A DNA stretch of 44,810 bases from Massilia sp. IC2-477 (GCF_020707265.1 NZ_JAJFEQ010000019.1:1-44810); one strand, 5' to 3'. Numbered from the stretch's first letter, positions 15,624 through 23,216 are shown. Notes: generated by a model from the sequence alone, not told the origin. A program made the numbers and translations.

Positions 15624-16556
15624 ATGACCGAACCCCTGCCGGACGAACCGAAACACGTTGAACTCAAGGCCCTGATCCTGTTAGTTGCGATCGGCATCCT
15701 GGTCGTATCCTTCATCGGCTACGTGATGCAAGCGCGCGGGGTGTTCGAGCCGACCCAGCGCCTGGTCCTGGAGGCCGACGATTCGTCCGGCGTCATCCCC
15801 GGCATGGACATGACTTTCGCCGGCTTTCCGATCGGGCGCGTGAGCCAGGTCGAGCTTGCCCCCGACGGGAAGGTGCGCATCCTGGTCGACGTGCAGAGCA
15901 AGGACGCCAAATGGCTGCGTACCTCGAGCGTGTTCACGCTGGAGTCCAGCATCGTCGGCGAGACCCGGCTGCGCGCCTTCACGGGCCTGCTGAACGACCC
16001 GCCCTTGCCGCCGGGCGCCACCCGTTCGGTGCTGCGCGGCGACGCCACCGCCGAGATCCCGCGCATCGTCGCCACCGCCAGGTCCCTGCTGGAGAACCTG
16101 GAGACCATGACGGCAACCGACTCCGACATCAACGCCAGCCTGTCCAACATCAACACCCTGACCGGCCGCATGAACGGCCCCGGCGGGGTGCTGGGCGGGG
16201 TGATGGGCGGCGACGCCGAGGCGCGCAAGCTGCGCGAAGCGCTCGATCGCGTCAACTCGCTGCTGGGCAAGACCGAGCAGCGGGTCTACGGCAAGAACGG
16301 GGTGATGGACGACACCCAGGCCGCGATCCGCCAGCTGCATGTGGTGCTGCAGGACGCCAGCACCACGCTCAAGAAAGTCGATGCGGTGCTGGTCGAGGCC
16401 CAGGCGGTGGGCAAGAACGCTAGAGTCGCCACCGAAGACCTGGGCGCGCTGCGCGGCGAGGTCGACGCCAGTCTGCGCAAGGTGAACCGCCTGGTCGACG
16501 AGATCAACCGCAAGTGGCCCTTCGCCGGCAAGAACCAGGAGATCAAGCTGCCATGA
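15624..16556 (+). CDS. MCE (MlaD-type) lipid transport protein
   Basis: 310 aa with one N-terminal transmembrane helix (about 13-35), then a single MCE domain (about 38-125; GVFEPTQRL, the GMDMTFAGFPIGRVSQVEL block and the VFTLESSIVGETRLRAF strand), then a long alpha-helical, probably coiled-coil tail. Such proteins form hexameric periplasmic rings or tubes carrying lipids between membranes. The helical tail resembles PqiB/LetB-adjacent or YebT-like single-MCE proteins more than short MlaD. It begins 14 bases after the permease and overlaps the next gene by ATGA, so the three genes are one unit. Confidence 0.87.
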   Translation: MTEPLPDEPKHVELKALILLVAIGILVVSFIGYVMQARGVFEPTQRLVLEADDSSGVIPGMDMTFAGFPIGRVSQVELAPDGKVRILVDVQSKDAKWLRTSSVFTLESSIVGETRLRAFTGLLNDPPLPPGATRSVLRGDATAEIPRIVATARSLLENLETMTATDSDINASLSNINTLTGRMNGPGGVLGGVMGGDAEARKLREALDRVNSLLGKTEQRVYGKNGVMDDTQAAIRQLHVVLQDASTTLKKVDAVLVEAQAVGKNARVATEDLGALRGEVDASLRKVNRLVDEINRKWPFAGKNQEIKLP

Positions 16557-17185
16557 GACTGTCCGCCTTCCTCGCTGTCGCATTGCTCGCGGCCTGCGCC
16601 GGCAAGCCCTTGGCACCCGACTGGCAGGCGGACGCCAAGGGCGCCCTCGACGCCTCGGTCGACGATTACCTGAAAGGACATACGCTCGCCTCGGCCTCGG
16701 AATTTCGCACGGCGCGCGCAGCCACCACCAGCACCGGCCGCGCCGACTACGTGGCCCAGGTCGAGCTGGTGCGCTGCGCCGCCCGCGTGGCCAGCCTCGA
16801 CGTCGACGACTGCCCCGGCTACGCGGCGCTGGCCGGCGACGCCACGCCCGAACAGCGCGCCTACGCCGACTACCTGTATGGCCGCTGGCAGGGCCTGAAC
16901 GCCGCGCTGCTGCCCGAGCAGCACCGGCCCGTCGTCGCCAGCGGCCAGGTCGGGGGCGTGGCCGACCCCTTGTCGCGCCTGGTGGCCGCCGGCGCGGCTT
17001 TCCAGGCCGGCCGCATCACGCCGGAGGGAATCGCCCAGGCGATCGACACCGCGTCGAACCAGGGCTGGCGCCGTCCGCTGCTGGCCTGGCTGGGGGTGCA
17101 GGCAAAGCGCGCCGAGGCGGCCGGCGACACGCAGGAACTCGAGCGCATCCGGCGCCGCATCGCGCTGGCTTCCGGACAAGGATAA
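16553..17185 (+). CDS. Lipoprotein associated with the MCE transporter
   Basis: 210 aa, starting inside the MCE gene (ATGA overlap). The signal sequence ends in LLAAC, with lipidated Cys15. The remainder is helical and repeat-like (TPR-flavoured, alanine-rich) and contains a second pair of cysteines in the middle (near RCAARVASLDVDDC). It is not obviously the PqiC/DUF330-type auxiliary lipoprotein that usually ends MCE operons. Tight coupling suggests it is part of the complex, probably on the outer membrane side. Confidence 0.75.
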   Translation: MRLSAFLAVALLAACAGKPLAPDWQADAKGALDASVDDYLKGHTLASASEFRTARAATTSTGRADYVAQVELVRCAARVASLDVDDCPGYAALAGDATPEQRAYADYLYGRWQGLNAALLPEQHRPVVASGQVGGVADPLSRLVAAGAAFQAGRITPEGIAQAIDTASNQGWRRPLLAWLGVQAKRAEAAGDTQELERIRRRIALASGQG

Positions 17186-17245
17186 GCGTATCCGCGACCG
17201 TCAATACCTGCGACAATGCAGATACCACAATGACGGGAGACGGAC

Positions 17246-18274
17246 ATGAATGCGCTCACCGATACCGGCAAGCGGGACATCGTCGTCGTCGGCAGCTCGA
17301 CGGGCGGAATCGATGCCTTGCGCCGCCTGTTTTCACGGCTGCCGTCCGATAGCGGCGCCAGCTTCCTCGTGGTCCAGCACCTGTCCGCGCATTCCCCCAG
17401 TGAGTTCGACCGCATCCTGCAGGGGAGCACCCGCATGCGGGTTGCCTTTGCCAGCGACCGCCAGCAGCTGTTGCCGAATACGGTGACGATTGCCGCGCCC
17501 GACCGCCACCTGATGATCGAAGACGGCCGCATCAGGGTCACGCGCGGCCCCAAGGAATGCCGCGCCCGGCCTTCGGTCGACGTCCTGTTCCGCTCGGCCG
17601 CGCTGGCCTACGGGCCGCGCGTGATCGGCGTCGTCCTGACCGGTGCGCTGGACGACGGCACGGCCGGCCTGTGGCAGGTGAAAGACCGCCAGGGCCTTGC
17701 CTTCGTGCAGGACCCGGACGAGGCGGTATGCCGCTCGATGCCGGAAAGTGTGCTCGAGTACGTCGATGTCGACGGCATCGGGACCATCGAGGCGCTGGCA
17801 GCCCGGCTGTGCCGGGAAATCGGCAGCGTGGTAGCGTGGAAGGGCCCTGCGGCGCCGAGCGCGCGCCAGCAGGCGGAACACCAGGTCGGATTGGAGGGCA
17901 ATGCCATGCAGGCGGGTGTCATGGAACTTGGGAAGATGTCGAAATACAGCTGCCCTGAATGCCACGGCGTGCTGGTGCAGATCGAGGACGGCAAGCTGGT
18001 GCGCTTTCGCTGCCATACCGGCCATGCCTATTCCCTGAAGTCGCTGCTGGCCGACGTGGACGACGCCATCGACAAGGGTCTGTGGGATGCGGTGCGCGCC
18101 ATCGAAGAACGCATCCTGATCCTGCGCCAGCGCGCCGATATTGCCGAAGCGGCGGGCGACGCGGCAGCAGGCGCGCGCCTGCGCGCCGAGGCCGAGCGCG
18201 CCTCCAGCAAATACCAGCCGCTGCGCGAACTGGTGCTGGACAGCGGCTTTTTCGATGTCGAGGCCGACAAGTGA
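17246..18274 (+). CDS. Receiver-less CheB-type methylesterase with C-terminal Cys/His cluster
   Basis: 342 aa. Residues 10-195 are a CheB catalytic domain with the triad visible as S18 (GSSTGG), H45 (VQHL) and D137 (TGALDDGT). The usual N-terminal receiver domain is absent, so phosphorylation cannot control it in the normal way. After a short linker, residues 233-270 hold a putative zinc site (C236, C239, H240, C256, H257, H260), followed by a helical tail. No chemoreceptor, CheR or other che gene is in the window. Stand-alone CheB domains with such tails occur in several proteobacteria and may act in non-chemotaxis pathways; the target is unknown. SD GGGAGACGG is strong. Confidence 0.87.
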   Translation: MNALTDTGKRDIVVVGSSTGGIDALRRLFSRLPSDSGASFLVVQHLSAHSPSEFDRILQGSTRMRVAFASDRQQLLPNTVTIAAPDRHLMIEDGRIRVTRGPKECRARPSVDVLFRSAALAYGPRVIGVVLTGALDDGTAGLWQVKDRQGLAFVQDPDEAVCRSMPESVLEYVDVDGIGTIEALAARLCREIGSVVAWKGPAAPSARQQAEHQVGLEGNAMQAGVMELGKMSKYSCPECHGVLVQIEDGKLVRFRCHTGHAYSLKSLLADVDDAIDKGLWDAVRAIEERILILRQRADIAEAAGDAAAGARLRAEAERASSKYQPLRELVLDSGFFDVEADK

Positions 18275-18287
18275 GTGCTGCCGGCGC

Positions 18288-19235
18288 TCAGGCGGCGTTC
18301 GCGGCTGGACGCAGTGCCCAGGGCAGGGTGTTGTGGATGGTGGTGGCAGCCAGCGCCGCCTGACCGGTCGCCACCGCGATCTGGTTCAGCCCGCGCGTCA
18401 CGTCGCCCACGGCGAACAGGCCCGGCACCGTGGTGCGGCAGTGGTCGTCGACCAGCAGCTTGCGGCACTCGACGGTCTCGGCCCCCAGTTTGCTGGCCAG
18501 GTCGGAGCGCGCGTTCTCGCCCAGCATCGGGTAGAACACGTCGCAGAGGTAGTCTTCACCGTCCTTCGTGTGCAGGACCGGCTTCATGTCCTCGCTCATG
18601 GTCACGCCAGCCAGCGGCGATTCGATCAGGCGCACCCCTGCGGCGGCCAGGCGCTGGCGCTCCTCGTCGTTGAGCGTGGAGACCGGACCGCGCTCGAACA
18701 GCAGCACGTCGGCGCTGAAGGTGCGCATGAAGAGGGCGTGGCCGACCGGGTTGGCGTCCGAAGTGACGACACCGATGCGCTTGTCGATCACGTCCCAGCC
18801 GTCGCACACCGGACACAGGCGCACGGCGCCGCAGCGCACCGCTTCGTCCCAGCGCTCGACCGGCATGCCGGCGTCGGCCACGCCGCTGGCCAGCAGCACG
18901 GTCATGGCGCGGATCTGGCAGGGTTCGCCCTCGGCCGGCACGTAGTCGCCGACGAAGACGCCGTCTTCCAGGCGCAGGTCGAGGATTTCGCCCGGCATGA
19001 CGCTGCCGCCGTAGTTGGCGAGCTGGGCGCGCAGGTTGTCGAGCAGTTGCACCCCGTTGATGCCTTCCGGGAAGCCCGGATAGTTGTGCGAGACGGGAAT
19101 CCAGGACAGGCGGCTATTGCCCTTGTCGACCAGGGCGATGTGGCGGGTGAAGCGGCGCAGGTAGACCGCAGCCGTCAGGCCTGCCGGGCCGCCGCCGATG
19201 ATGAGGGTGTCGAATACTGTGCGGGCGCAATCCAT
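18288..19235 (-). CDS. FAD/NAD(P)-binding thioredoxin-reductase-like oxidoreductase
   Basis: 315 aa. The FAD-binding GGGPAGL is at 14-20, and the redox-active pair is CPVCDG (C141, C144) at the position of the thioredoxin reductase CATCDG motif. It ends with VGDVTRGLNQIAVATGQAA, the second FAD motif. The NADP-binding loop is not the classical GGGxxAxE of TrxB (it reads GVVTSDANPVGHA), so it resembles the 'TrxR-like' flavoproteins more than housekeeping TrxB. It is convergent with the CheB gene (13-bp gap) and 69 bp downstream of the CDF gene on the same strand. No good SD precedes the ATG. Confidence 0.83.
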   Translation of the reverse strand: MDCARTVFDTLIIGGGPAGLTAAVYLRRFTRHIALVDKGNSRLSWIPVSHNYPGFPEGINGVQLLDNLRAQLANYGGSVMPGEILDLRLEDGVFVGDYVPAEGEPCQIRAMTVLLASGVADAGMPVERWDEAVRCGAVRLCPVCDGWDVIDKRIGVVTSDANPVGHALFMRTFSADVLLFERGPVSTLNDEERQRLAAAGVRLIESPLAGVTMSEDMKPVLHTKDGEDYLCDVFYPMLGENARSDLASKLGAETVECRKLLVDDHCRTTVPGLFAVGDVTRGLNQIAVATGQAALAATTIHNTLPWALRPAANAA

Positions 19236-19304
19236 GGGGAGATTATGCGATCCGCGCTTGCGCCCGCGTATCGGCGTGCGGGCTAGCCACGGGTAAGAAG
19301 GCGC

Positions 19305-20234
19305 TTACAAGGACTTGCCGCCGGCGGCCTCCGGCTGCAGGGTGACATGGTCGATGCCATGCTTTTCGCGCAGCATCGCGCGCACGGCGGCCAGCACGGC
19401 CGGCCACTGTTCCAGGCTGGCGATTTCCAGGTGGCCGATGAGGGCAGGGTGGCCGGGTGACATGTCCCATACATGCAGGTCGTGCACGTCGAGCACGCCC
19501 TGCACCGCCTTCAGGTCCGCGCCGACCGCCAGGTAATCGATCTCGTGTGGCACGCCTTCCATCAGGAAGTGGTAGGACTCGCGCAGGATGCCGCTGGTCG
19601 AGCGCAGGATCAACAGGGCCACGAAGATCGACAGGATCGGGTCGACCCGCACCCAGTCGGTGACATAGATGATGGCGCCGGAAGCGATCGCCGCAAGCGA
19701 GCCGAGCAGGTCGCCCATGACGTTGACCAGCGCGGCGCGGGTGTTGATGCTCTGGTTGTCGCGCGACAGCACCCAGGCTACGAGCAGGTTGATCGAGGCG
19801 CCGATCGCGGCCACCACCAGCACCACGCCGCCCTGCACGGGTTCCGGATGCAGCAGGCGCTGCACGGCTTCCCAGGCGATCCAGGCCACCAGCGCCAGCA
19901 TGGCCAGGCTGTTGACGAAAGCGGCCAGCGCTTCCGCGCGCACGAAGCCGAAGGAGTGGCGGCTCGAGGGCGGCCGCTTGGCGATCGCCTGGGCCATCAG
20001 GGCCAGGGCGAGCGCGGCGGCGTCGGTCACCATGTGGCCCGCGTCCGAGATCAGGGCCAGCGAGTTGGACATGAAGCCGGTGATGACTTCGATGAGGGCG
20101 AACAGCAGGGTCAGGCCGAGTGCGACCGACAGCGCCAGCTGGCTGCGTCCTTCGATCACGTGGCTGTGCTGGGCGTCGCCATCCAGGTGGGCGTGCAGGT
20201 GTTCGGAAGCGGGTTCGACTTGTTGGCTTGACAT
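19305..20234 (-). CDS. Cation diffusion facilitator (Zn/Co-type efflux)
   Basis: 309 aa. The N-terminal tail is His-rich (HLHAHLDGDAQHSH). Six membrane segments follow, including the metal-site helices SDAGHMVTDA (helix 2) and NVMGDLLGS (helix 5), then a cytoplasmic C-terminal domain ending in DVHDLHVWDMSPG. It exports divalent metal in exchange for protons, as in ZitB/CzcD. The ATG at 20234 is preceded by GGAGGG with almost no spacing, while the upstream in-frame alternative is only a TTG. The true start might therefore differ slightly, but no better codon is present. No metal-responsive regulator lies nearby. Confidence 0.88.
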   Translation of the reverse strand: MSSQQVEPASEHLHAHLDGDAQHSHVIEGRSQLALSVALGLTLLFALIEVITGFMSNSLALISDAGHMVTDAAALALALMAQAIAKRPPSSRHSFGFVRAEALAAFVNSLAMLALVAWIAWEAVQRLLHPEPVQGGVVLVVAAIGASINLLVAWVLSRDNQSINTRAALVNVMGDLLGSLAAIASGAIIYVTDWVRVDPILSIFVALLILRSTSGILRESYHFLMEGVPHEIDYLAVGADLKAVQGVLDVHDLHVWDMSPGHPALIGHLEIASLEQWPAVLAAVRAMLREKHGIDHVTLQPEAAGGKSL

Positions 20235-20306
20235 CCCTCCAGTGTAAATCAAAGCGCCGAAGGACAGCGAGCCAGGCTCGCCAGGAAACTTTTTCCGGGA
20301 CAAGCC

Positions 20307-20335
20307 TTGCTTATCGCCTGTGCGCTCCTTATAAT
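20307..20335 (+). promoter_or_regulatory. Strong sigma-70 promoter for tRNA-Val
   Basis: TTGCTT (20307-20312), a 17-bp spacer and a perfect TATAAT (20330-20335). The tRNA 5' end lies ten bases further. No terminator follows the tRNA until the thrS attenuator, so this may also drive thrS. Confidence 0.9.
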
Positions 20336-20344
20336 GGCGGCATC

Positions 20345-20421
20345 GGGCGGTTAGTTCAGCTGGTTAGAATACTTGGTCGACATCCAAGGGGTCGCAGATT
20401 CGAATTCTGCACCGCCCACCA
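20345..20421 (+). tRNA. tRNA-Val, anticodon GAC
   Basis: 77 nt with an encoded CCA. Acceptor stem GGGCGGT/ACCGCCC, D stem GTTC/GAAT (one G-U), anticodon stem CTTGG/CCAAG, and T stem GCAGA/TCTGC around TTCGAAT. The anticodon GAC is at 20379-20381. The 7-nt anticodon loop reads TCGACAT, so position 33 is C instead of the nearly universal U. No alternative register restores U33. The rest is fully canonical. Confidence 0.95.
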
Positions 20422-20467
20422 GAATACACAGCAGCACTTTGTAAGAGCGAGAAAGGCACCGACGGTT

Positions 20468-20509
20468 ATGACACCGCGAACTACGACTATGTTGTGGGGG
20501 AATCGCTAG
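20468..20509 (+). CDS. Candidate Thr-rich leader peptide of thrS (13 aa)
   Basis: A 13-codon frame, MTPRTTTMLWGNR, ends in TAG. It holds four Thr codons, three consecutive (20480-20488, ACT ACG ACT), and sits 48 bp before a strong terminator in the thrS leader. A possible SD (AAAGG, 20452-20456) lies eleven bases before the ATG, which is somewhat long. Its value rests on the fit with the mutually exclusive RNA structures described under the attenuator; as a bare ORF it would not be believed. No protein function is implied. Confidence 0.5.
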   Translation: MTPRTTTMLWGNR

Positions 20510-20583
20510 ACGCGGTACGGTGGTCTTTTGTCCAAAGAAGCTCGACAACACTGAAGAAAACGCGCCTAGGGCGCGTTTTTTTT
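20473..20583 (+). promoter_or_regulatory. Candidate transcription attenuator controlling thrS
   Basis: Four segments fit the classical scheme. Segment 1 (20473-20478, ACCGCG, inside the Thr leader) pairs with segment 2 (20511-20516, CGCGGT). Segment 2, extended to 20506-20514 (CTAGACGCG), pairs with segment 3 (20561-20569, CGCGCCTAG): eight pairs with one mismatch, which would block the terminator. Segments 3 and 4 form the terminator at 20557-20583. A ribosome stalled at the Thr codons would cover segment 1 and allow 2:3; a ribosome at the stop codon (20507-20509) would cover segment 2 and allow termination. This predicts that thrS rises when charged tRNA-Thr is scarce. It is inferred from base pairing by eye. 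Confidence 0.5.
20557..20583 (+). terminator. Intrinsic terminator in the thrS leader
   Basis: Stem 20557-20566 with 20570-20579 (8 GC-rich/AU pairs plus two A-U), a TAG triloop, then T residues to 20583 (eight in a row from 20576). It lies 66 bp before the thrS ATG and 136 bp after the tRNA, so it either ends the tRNA transcript or works as the attenuator described above. Confidence 0.93.
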
Positions 20584-20649
20584 CGTCTCAAGCATTCGGC
20601 TTTCAATATTTTTAACTTTTAGCGGCATTGCGCCACATTGGAGAACAGC

Positions 20650-22560
20650 ATGCTCAACGTCCGACTTCCAGATGGTTCCAGCCGTCAGTTCGACGGTCCC
20701 GTCACCGTCGCCCAGGTTGCCCAGAACATCGCGCCGAGCCTGGCCAAGGCCGCGCTCGCCGGCAAGGTCAACGGCAAGGTCGTGGACACCTCGTTCCTGA
20801 TCGAGTCCGATGCCGACCTGGCCATCGTCACCGACCGTGATGCGGACGGCCTGGAAGTGATCCGCCATTCGACCGCCCACCTGCTGGCCCATGCCGTCAA
20901 GGAACTGTTCCCGGAAGCCCAGGTCACCATCGGCCCGGTCATCGAAAACGGCTTCTATTACGACTTCTCGTACAAGCGCCCGTTCACCCCGGAAGACCTG
21001 AGCGCGATCGAAAAGAAGATGGCGGAACTGGCCAAGAAAGACGATGCGGTGACCCGCAAGGTGCTGCCGCGCGACGAGGCGGTCGCCTATTTCAAATCGA
21101 TCGGCGAAGACTACAAGGCCGAGATCATCGCCTCGATCCCGGCCAATGAAGACGTGTCGCTGTACTCGCAGGGCGGCTTCACCGACCTGTGCCGCGGCCC
21201 GCACGTGCCCTCGACCGGCAAGCTGAAGGTCTTCAAGCTGATGAAGCTGGCCGGCGCCTACTGGCGCGGCGACTCGAAGAACGAGATGCTGCAGCGCGTG
21301 TACGGCACCGCCTGGGCCAAAAAGGAAGACCAGGAGCAGTACCTGCACGTGCTGGAGGAAGCGGAGAAGCGCGACCACCGCAAGATCGGCAAGCAACTGG
21401 ACCTGTTCCACTTCCAGGACGAAGCCCCGGGCCTGATCTTCTGGCACCCGAAGGGCTGGACCGTCTGGCAGCAGGTCGAGCAGTACATGCGCAAGAAGTA
21501 CCAGGTGAACGGCTACGACGAGGTCAAGGCGCCGCAGATCCTGGACGTCACCCTGTGGCAGAAGACCGGCCACTGGGATAACTACCGCGAAAACATGTTC
21601 ACCACAGATTCGGAGAACCGTTCCTACGCGCTCAAGCCGATGAACTGCCCGGGTCACGTGCAGATCTATAACTCGGGCATGAAGAGCTACCGCGACCTGC
21701 CGCTGCGCTACGGCGAGTTCGGCCAGTGCCACCGCAACGAGTCCTCGGGCGCCCTGCACGGCATCATGCGCGTGCGCGGCTTCACCCAGGACGATGGCCA
21801 CATCTTCTGCACCGAAGAGCAAATCGAGGCCGAAGTGACCGCCTTCCACGCCCAGGCGATGCAGGTGTATGACGATTTCGGCTTCAATCACATCGATGTG
21901 AAGCTGGCGCTGCGCCCGGAAAACCGTATCGGCACCGACGAAGTGTGGGACGAAGCGGAAGAGGCGCTCCGTTCGGCGCTGCGCGCCTGCGGCGTGGAAT
22001 GGACCGAGCTGCCGGGCGAGGGCGCCTTCTATGGCCCGAAGATCGAGTACCACCTGAAGGACAGCCTGGGTCGCCCATGGCAGGTCGGCACCATGCAGGT
22101 CGACTTCTCGATGCCGGGCCGTCTCGGCGCCGAATATGTCGCCGAGGACAACACCCGCAAGGTGCCGGTGATGCTGCACCGTGCGATCGTCGGTTCGATG
22201 GAACGTTTCATCGGCATCCTGATCGAAAACTACGCCGGCGCGCTGCCGCTGTGGCTGGCCCCGGTCCAGGTTGCTGTTTTGAACATTTCTGACGCGCAAG
22301 CAGACTACGTGAAGCACGTCGAAGCGAAGCTGCGCGCGGCGGGACTGCGCGTTCACGCTGATTTGCGGAACGAGAAGATTACTTATAAAATTCGCGAGCA
22401 TTCTGTCCAAAAACTGCCTTACATTCTGGTTGTTGGCGATAATGAACGTGAAGCAAATACCGTGGCCGTGCGTGCCCGCGGCAATGTCGACCTCGGCGTG
22501 ATGCCGGTCGACGCGCTCGTGGAGCGCCTGGTGGGCGAAGTCGCCGCCAAGGCGAAGTAA
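20650..22560 (+). CDS. thrS: Threonyl-tRNA synthetase
   Basis: 636 aa, full length, attaching threonine to tRNA-Thr. Domains: TGS (1-60), editing/second additional domain (about 65-225, with HSTAHLLAHAV), class II catalytic core (about 245-530) and anticodon-binding domain (about 535-636). The zinc ligands C333 (MNCPGH), H384 (TQDDGH) and H510 (MLHRAIVGS) match E. coli C334/H385/H511 with a one-residue offset. Start at the ATG 20650 with SD GGAGA; an in-frame TTG twelve bases upstream is rejected. It is first in the thrS-infC-rpmI-rplT-pheST-ihfA-merR series. Its leader holds a candidate Thr attenuator rather than an obvious tRNA-like translational operator. Confidence 0.97.
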   Translation: MLNVRLPDGSSRQFDGPVTVAQVAQNIAPSLAKAALAGKVNGKVVDTSFLIESDADLAIVTDRDADGLEVIRHSTAHLLAHAVKELFPEAQVTIGPVIENGFYYDFSYKRPFTPEDLSAIEKKMAELAKKDDAVTRKVLPRDEAVAYFKSIGEDYKAEIIASIPANEDVSLYSQGGFTDLCRGPHVPSTGKLKVFKLMKLAGAYWRGDSKNEMLQRVYGTAWAKKEDQEQYLHVLEEAEKRDHRKIGKQLDLFHFQDEAPGLIFWHPKGWTVWQQVEQYMRKKYQVNGYDEVKAPQILDVTLWQKTGHWDNYRENMFTTDSENRSYALKPMNCPGHVQIYNSGMKSYRDLPLRYGEFGQCHRNESSGALHGIMRVRGFTQDDGHIFCTEEQIEAEVTAFHAQAMQVYDDFGFNHIDVKLALRPENRIGTDEVWDEAEEALRSALRACGVEWTELPGEGAFYGPKIEYHLKDSLGRPWQVGTMQVDFSMPGRLGAEYVAEDNTRKVPVMLHRAIVGSMERFIGILIENYAGALPLWLAPVQVAVLNISDAQADYVKHVEAKLRAAGLRVHADLRNEKITYKIREHSVQKLPYILVVGDNEREANTVAVRARGNVDLGVMPVDALVERLVGEVAAKAK

Positions 22561-22627
22561 GCGCGAAGTAATCGAGAATCCGCTACACTAAGCGCCGGTC
22601 TATATTCATACTTTCAAAGGAAACAAC

Positions 22628-23149
22628 ATAGCTACTGACAAACAGCATCGCATCAACGGCGAGATCACCCATCCCGAAATGCGCCTGAACGGTGTGGAAA
22701 ACGAACCGCTGGGCATCGTGAGCCTGGCGGAAGCGTTCCGCCTGGCCGAGGAAAAGAACGTCGACCTGGTCGAAATCGCGCCGAACGCGAGTCCGCCGGT
22801 TTGCCGCCTGATGGACTACGGCAAGTTCAAGTACTCCGAGCAGAAGAAGGCGCACGAAGCCAAACTGAAGCAGAAGATCATCCAGGTCAAGGAAGTCAAG
22901 TTCCGTCCGGGTACCGATGAAGGCGACTACAGCATCAAGCTGCGCAACCTCATCAAGTTCCTGGAAGACGGCGACAAGACCAAGATCACGCTGCGTTTCC
23001 GTGGCCGCGAAATGGCGCACCAGGACATCGGCATGCGCATGCTCGAGCGCCTGCGTACCGACCTGGAAGAATATGGCCAGGTCGAGCAGTTCCCGAAGCT
23101 CGAAGGTCGCCAGATGATCATGGTGGTCGCGCCGAAGAAGAAGAAATAA
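22628..23149 (+). CDS. infC: Translation initiation factor IF-3, ATA start
   Basis: 173 aa. IF-3 binds the 30S subunit, prevents premature 50S joining and rejects non-canonical initiation. Both domains are complete: N-terminal (HRINGEI to VCRLMDYGKFKY), a charged linker, and C-terminal (KEVKFRPGTDEGDY to VAPKKKK). No ATG, GTG or TTG gives a full N-domain. Translation must begin at ATA 22628 (then Ala-Thr-Asp-Lys), seven bases after the SD AAAGGA; the first ATG, at 22679, would cut off 17 residues. Rare start codons in infC are a known autoregulation device, because IF-3 itself discriminates against them; E. coli uses ATT. It is 67 bp after thrS. Confidence 0.95.
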   Translation: MATDKQHRINGEITHPEMRLNGVENEPLGIVSLAEAFRLAEEKNVDLVEIAPNASPPVCRLMDYGKFKYSEQKKAHEAKLKQKIIQVKEVKFRPGTDEGDYSIKLRNLIKFLEDGDKTKITLRFRGREMAHQDIGMRMLERLRTDLEEYGQVEQFPKLEGRQMIMVVAPKKKK

Positions 23150-23172
23150 TTCTTCGCGCCGTCAGATGAATG

Positions 23173-23216
23173 GGCCGGGTCCGGGTTCCAGTGAAAGCTG
23201 GGGCCTGGACCTGGCC
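23173..23216 (+). repeat. 19-bp imperfect hairpin between infC and rpmI
   Basis: Positions 23173-23191 pair continuously with 23198-23216 around a TGAAAG loop, with only G-T wobbles as imperfections (four of 19). There is no T tract, so it is not an ordinary intrinsic terminator. It could be an RNase III-type processing site, a stability element or a dispersed repeat. Confidence 0.6.
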
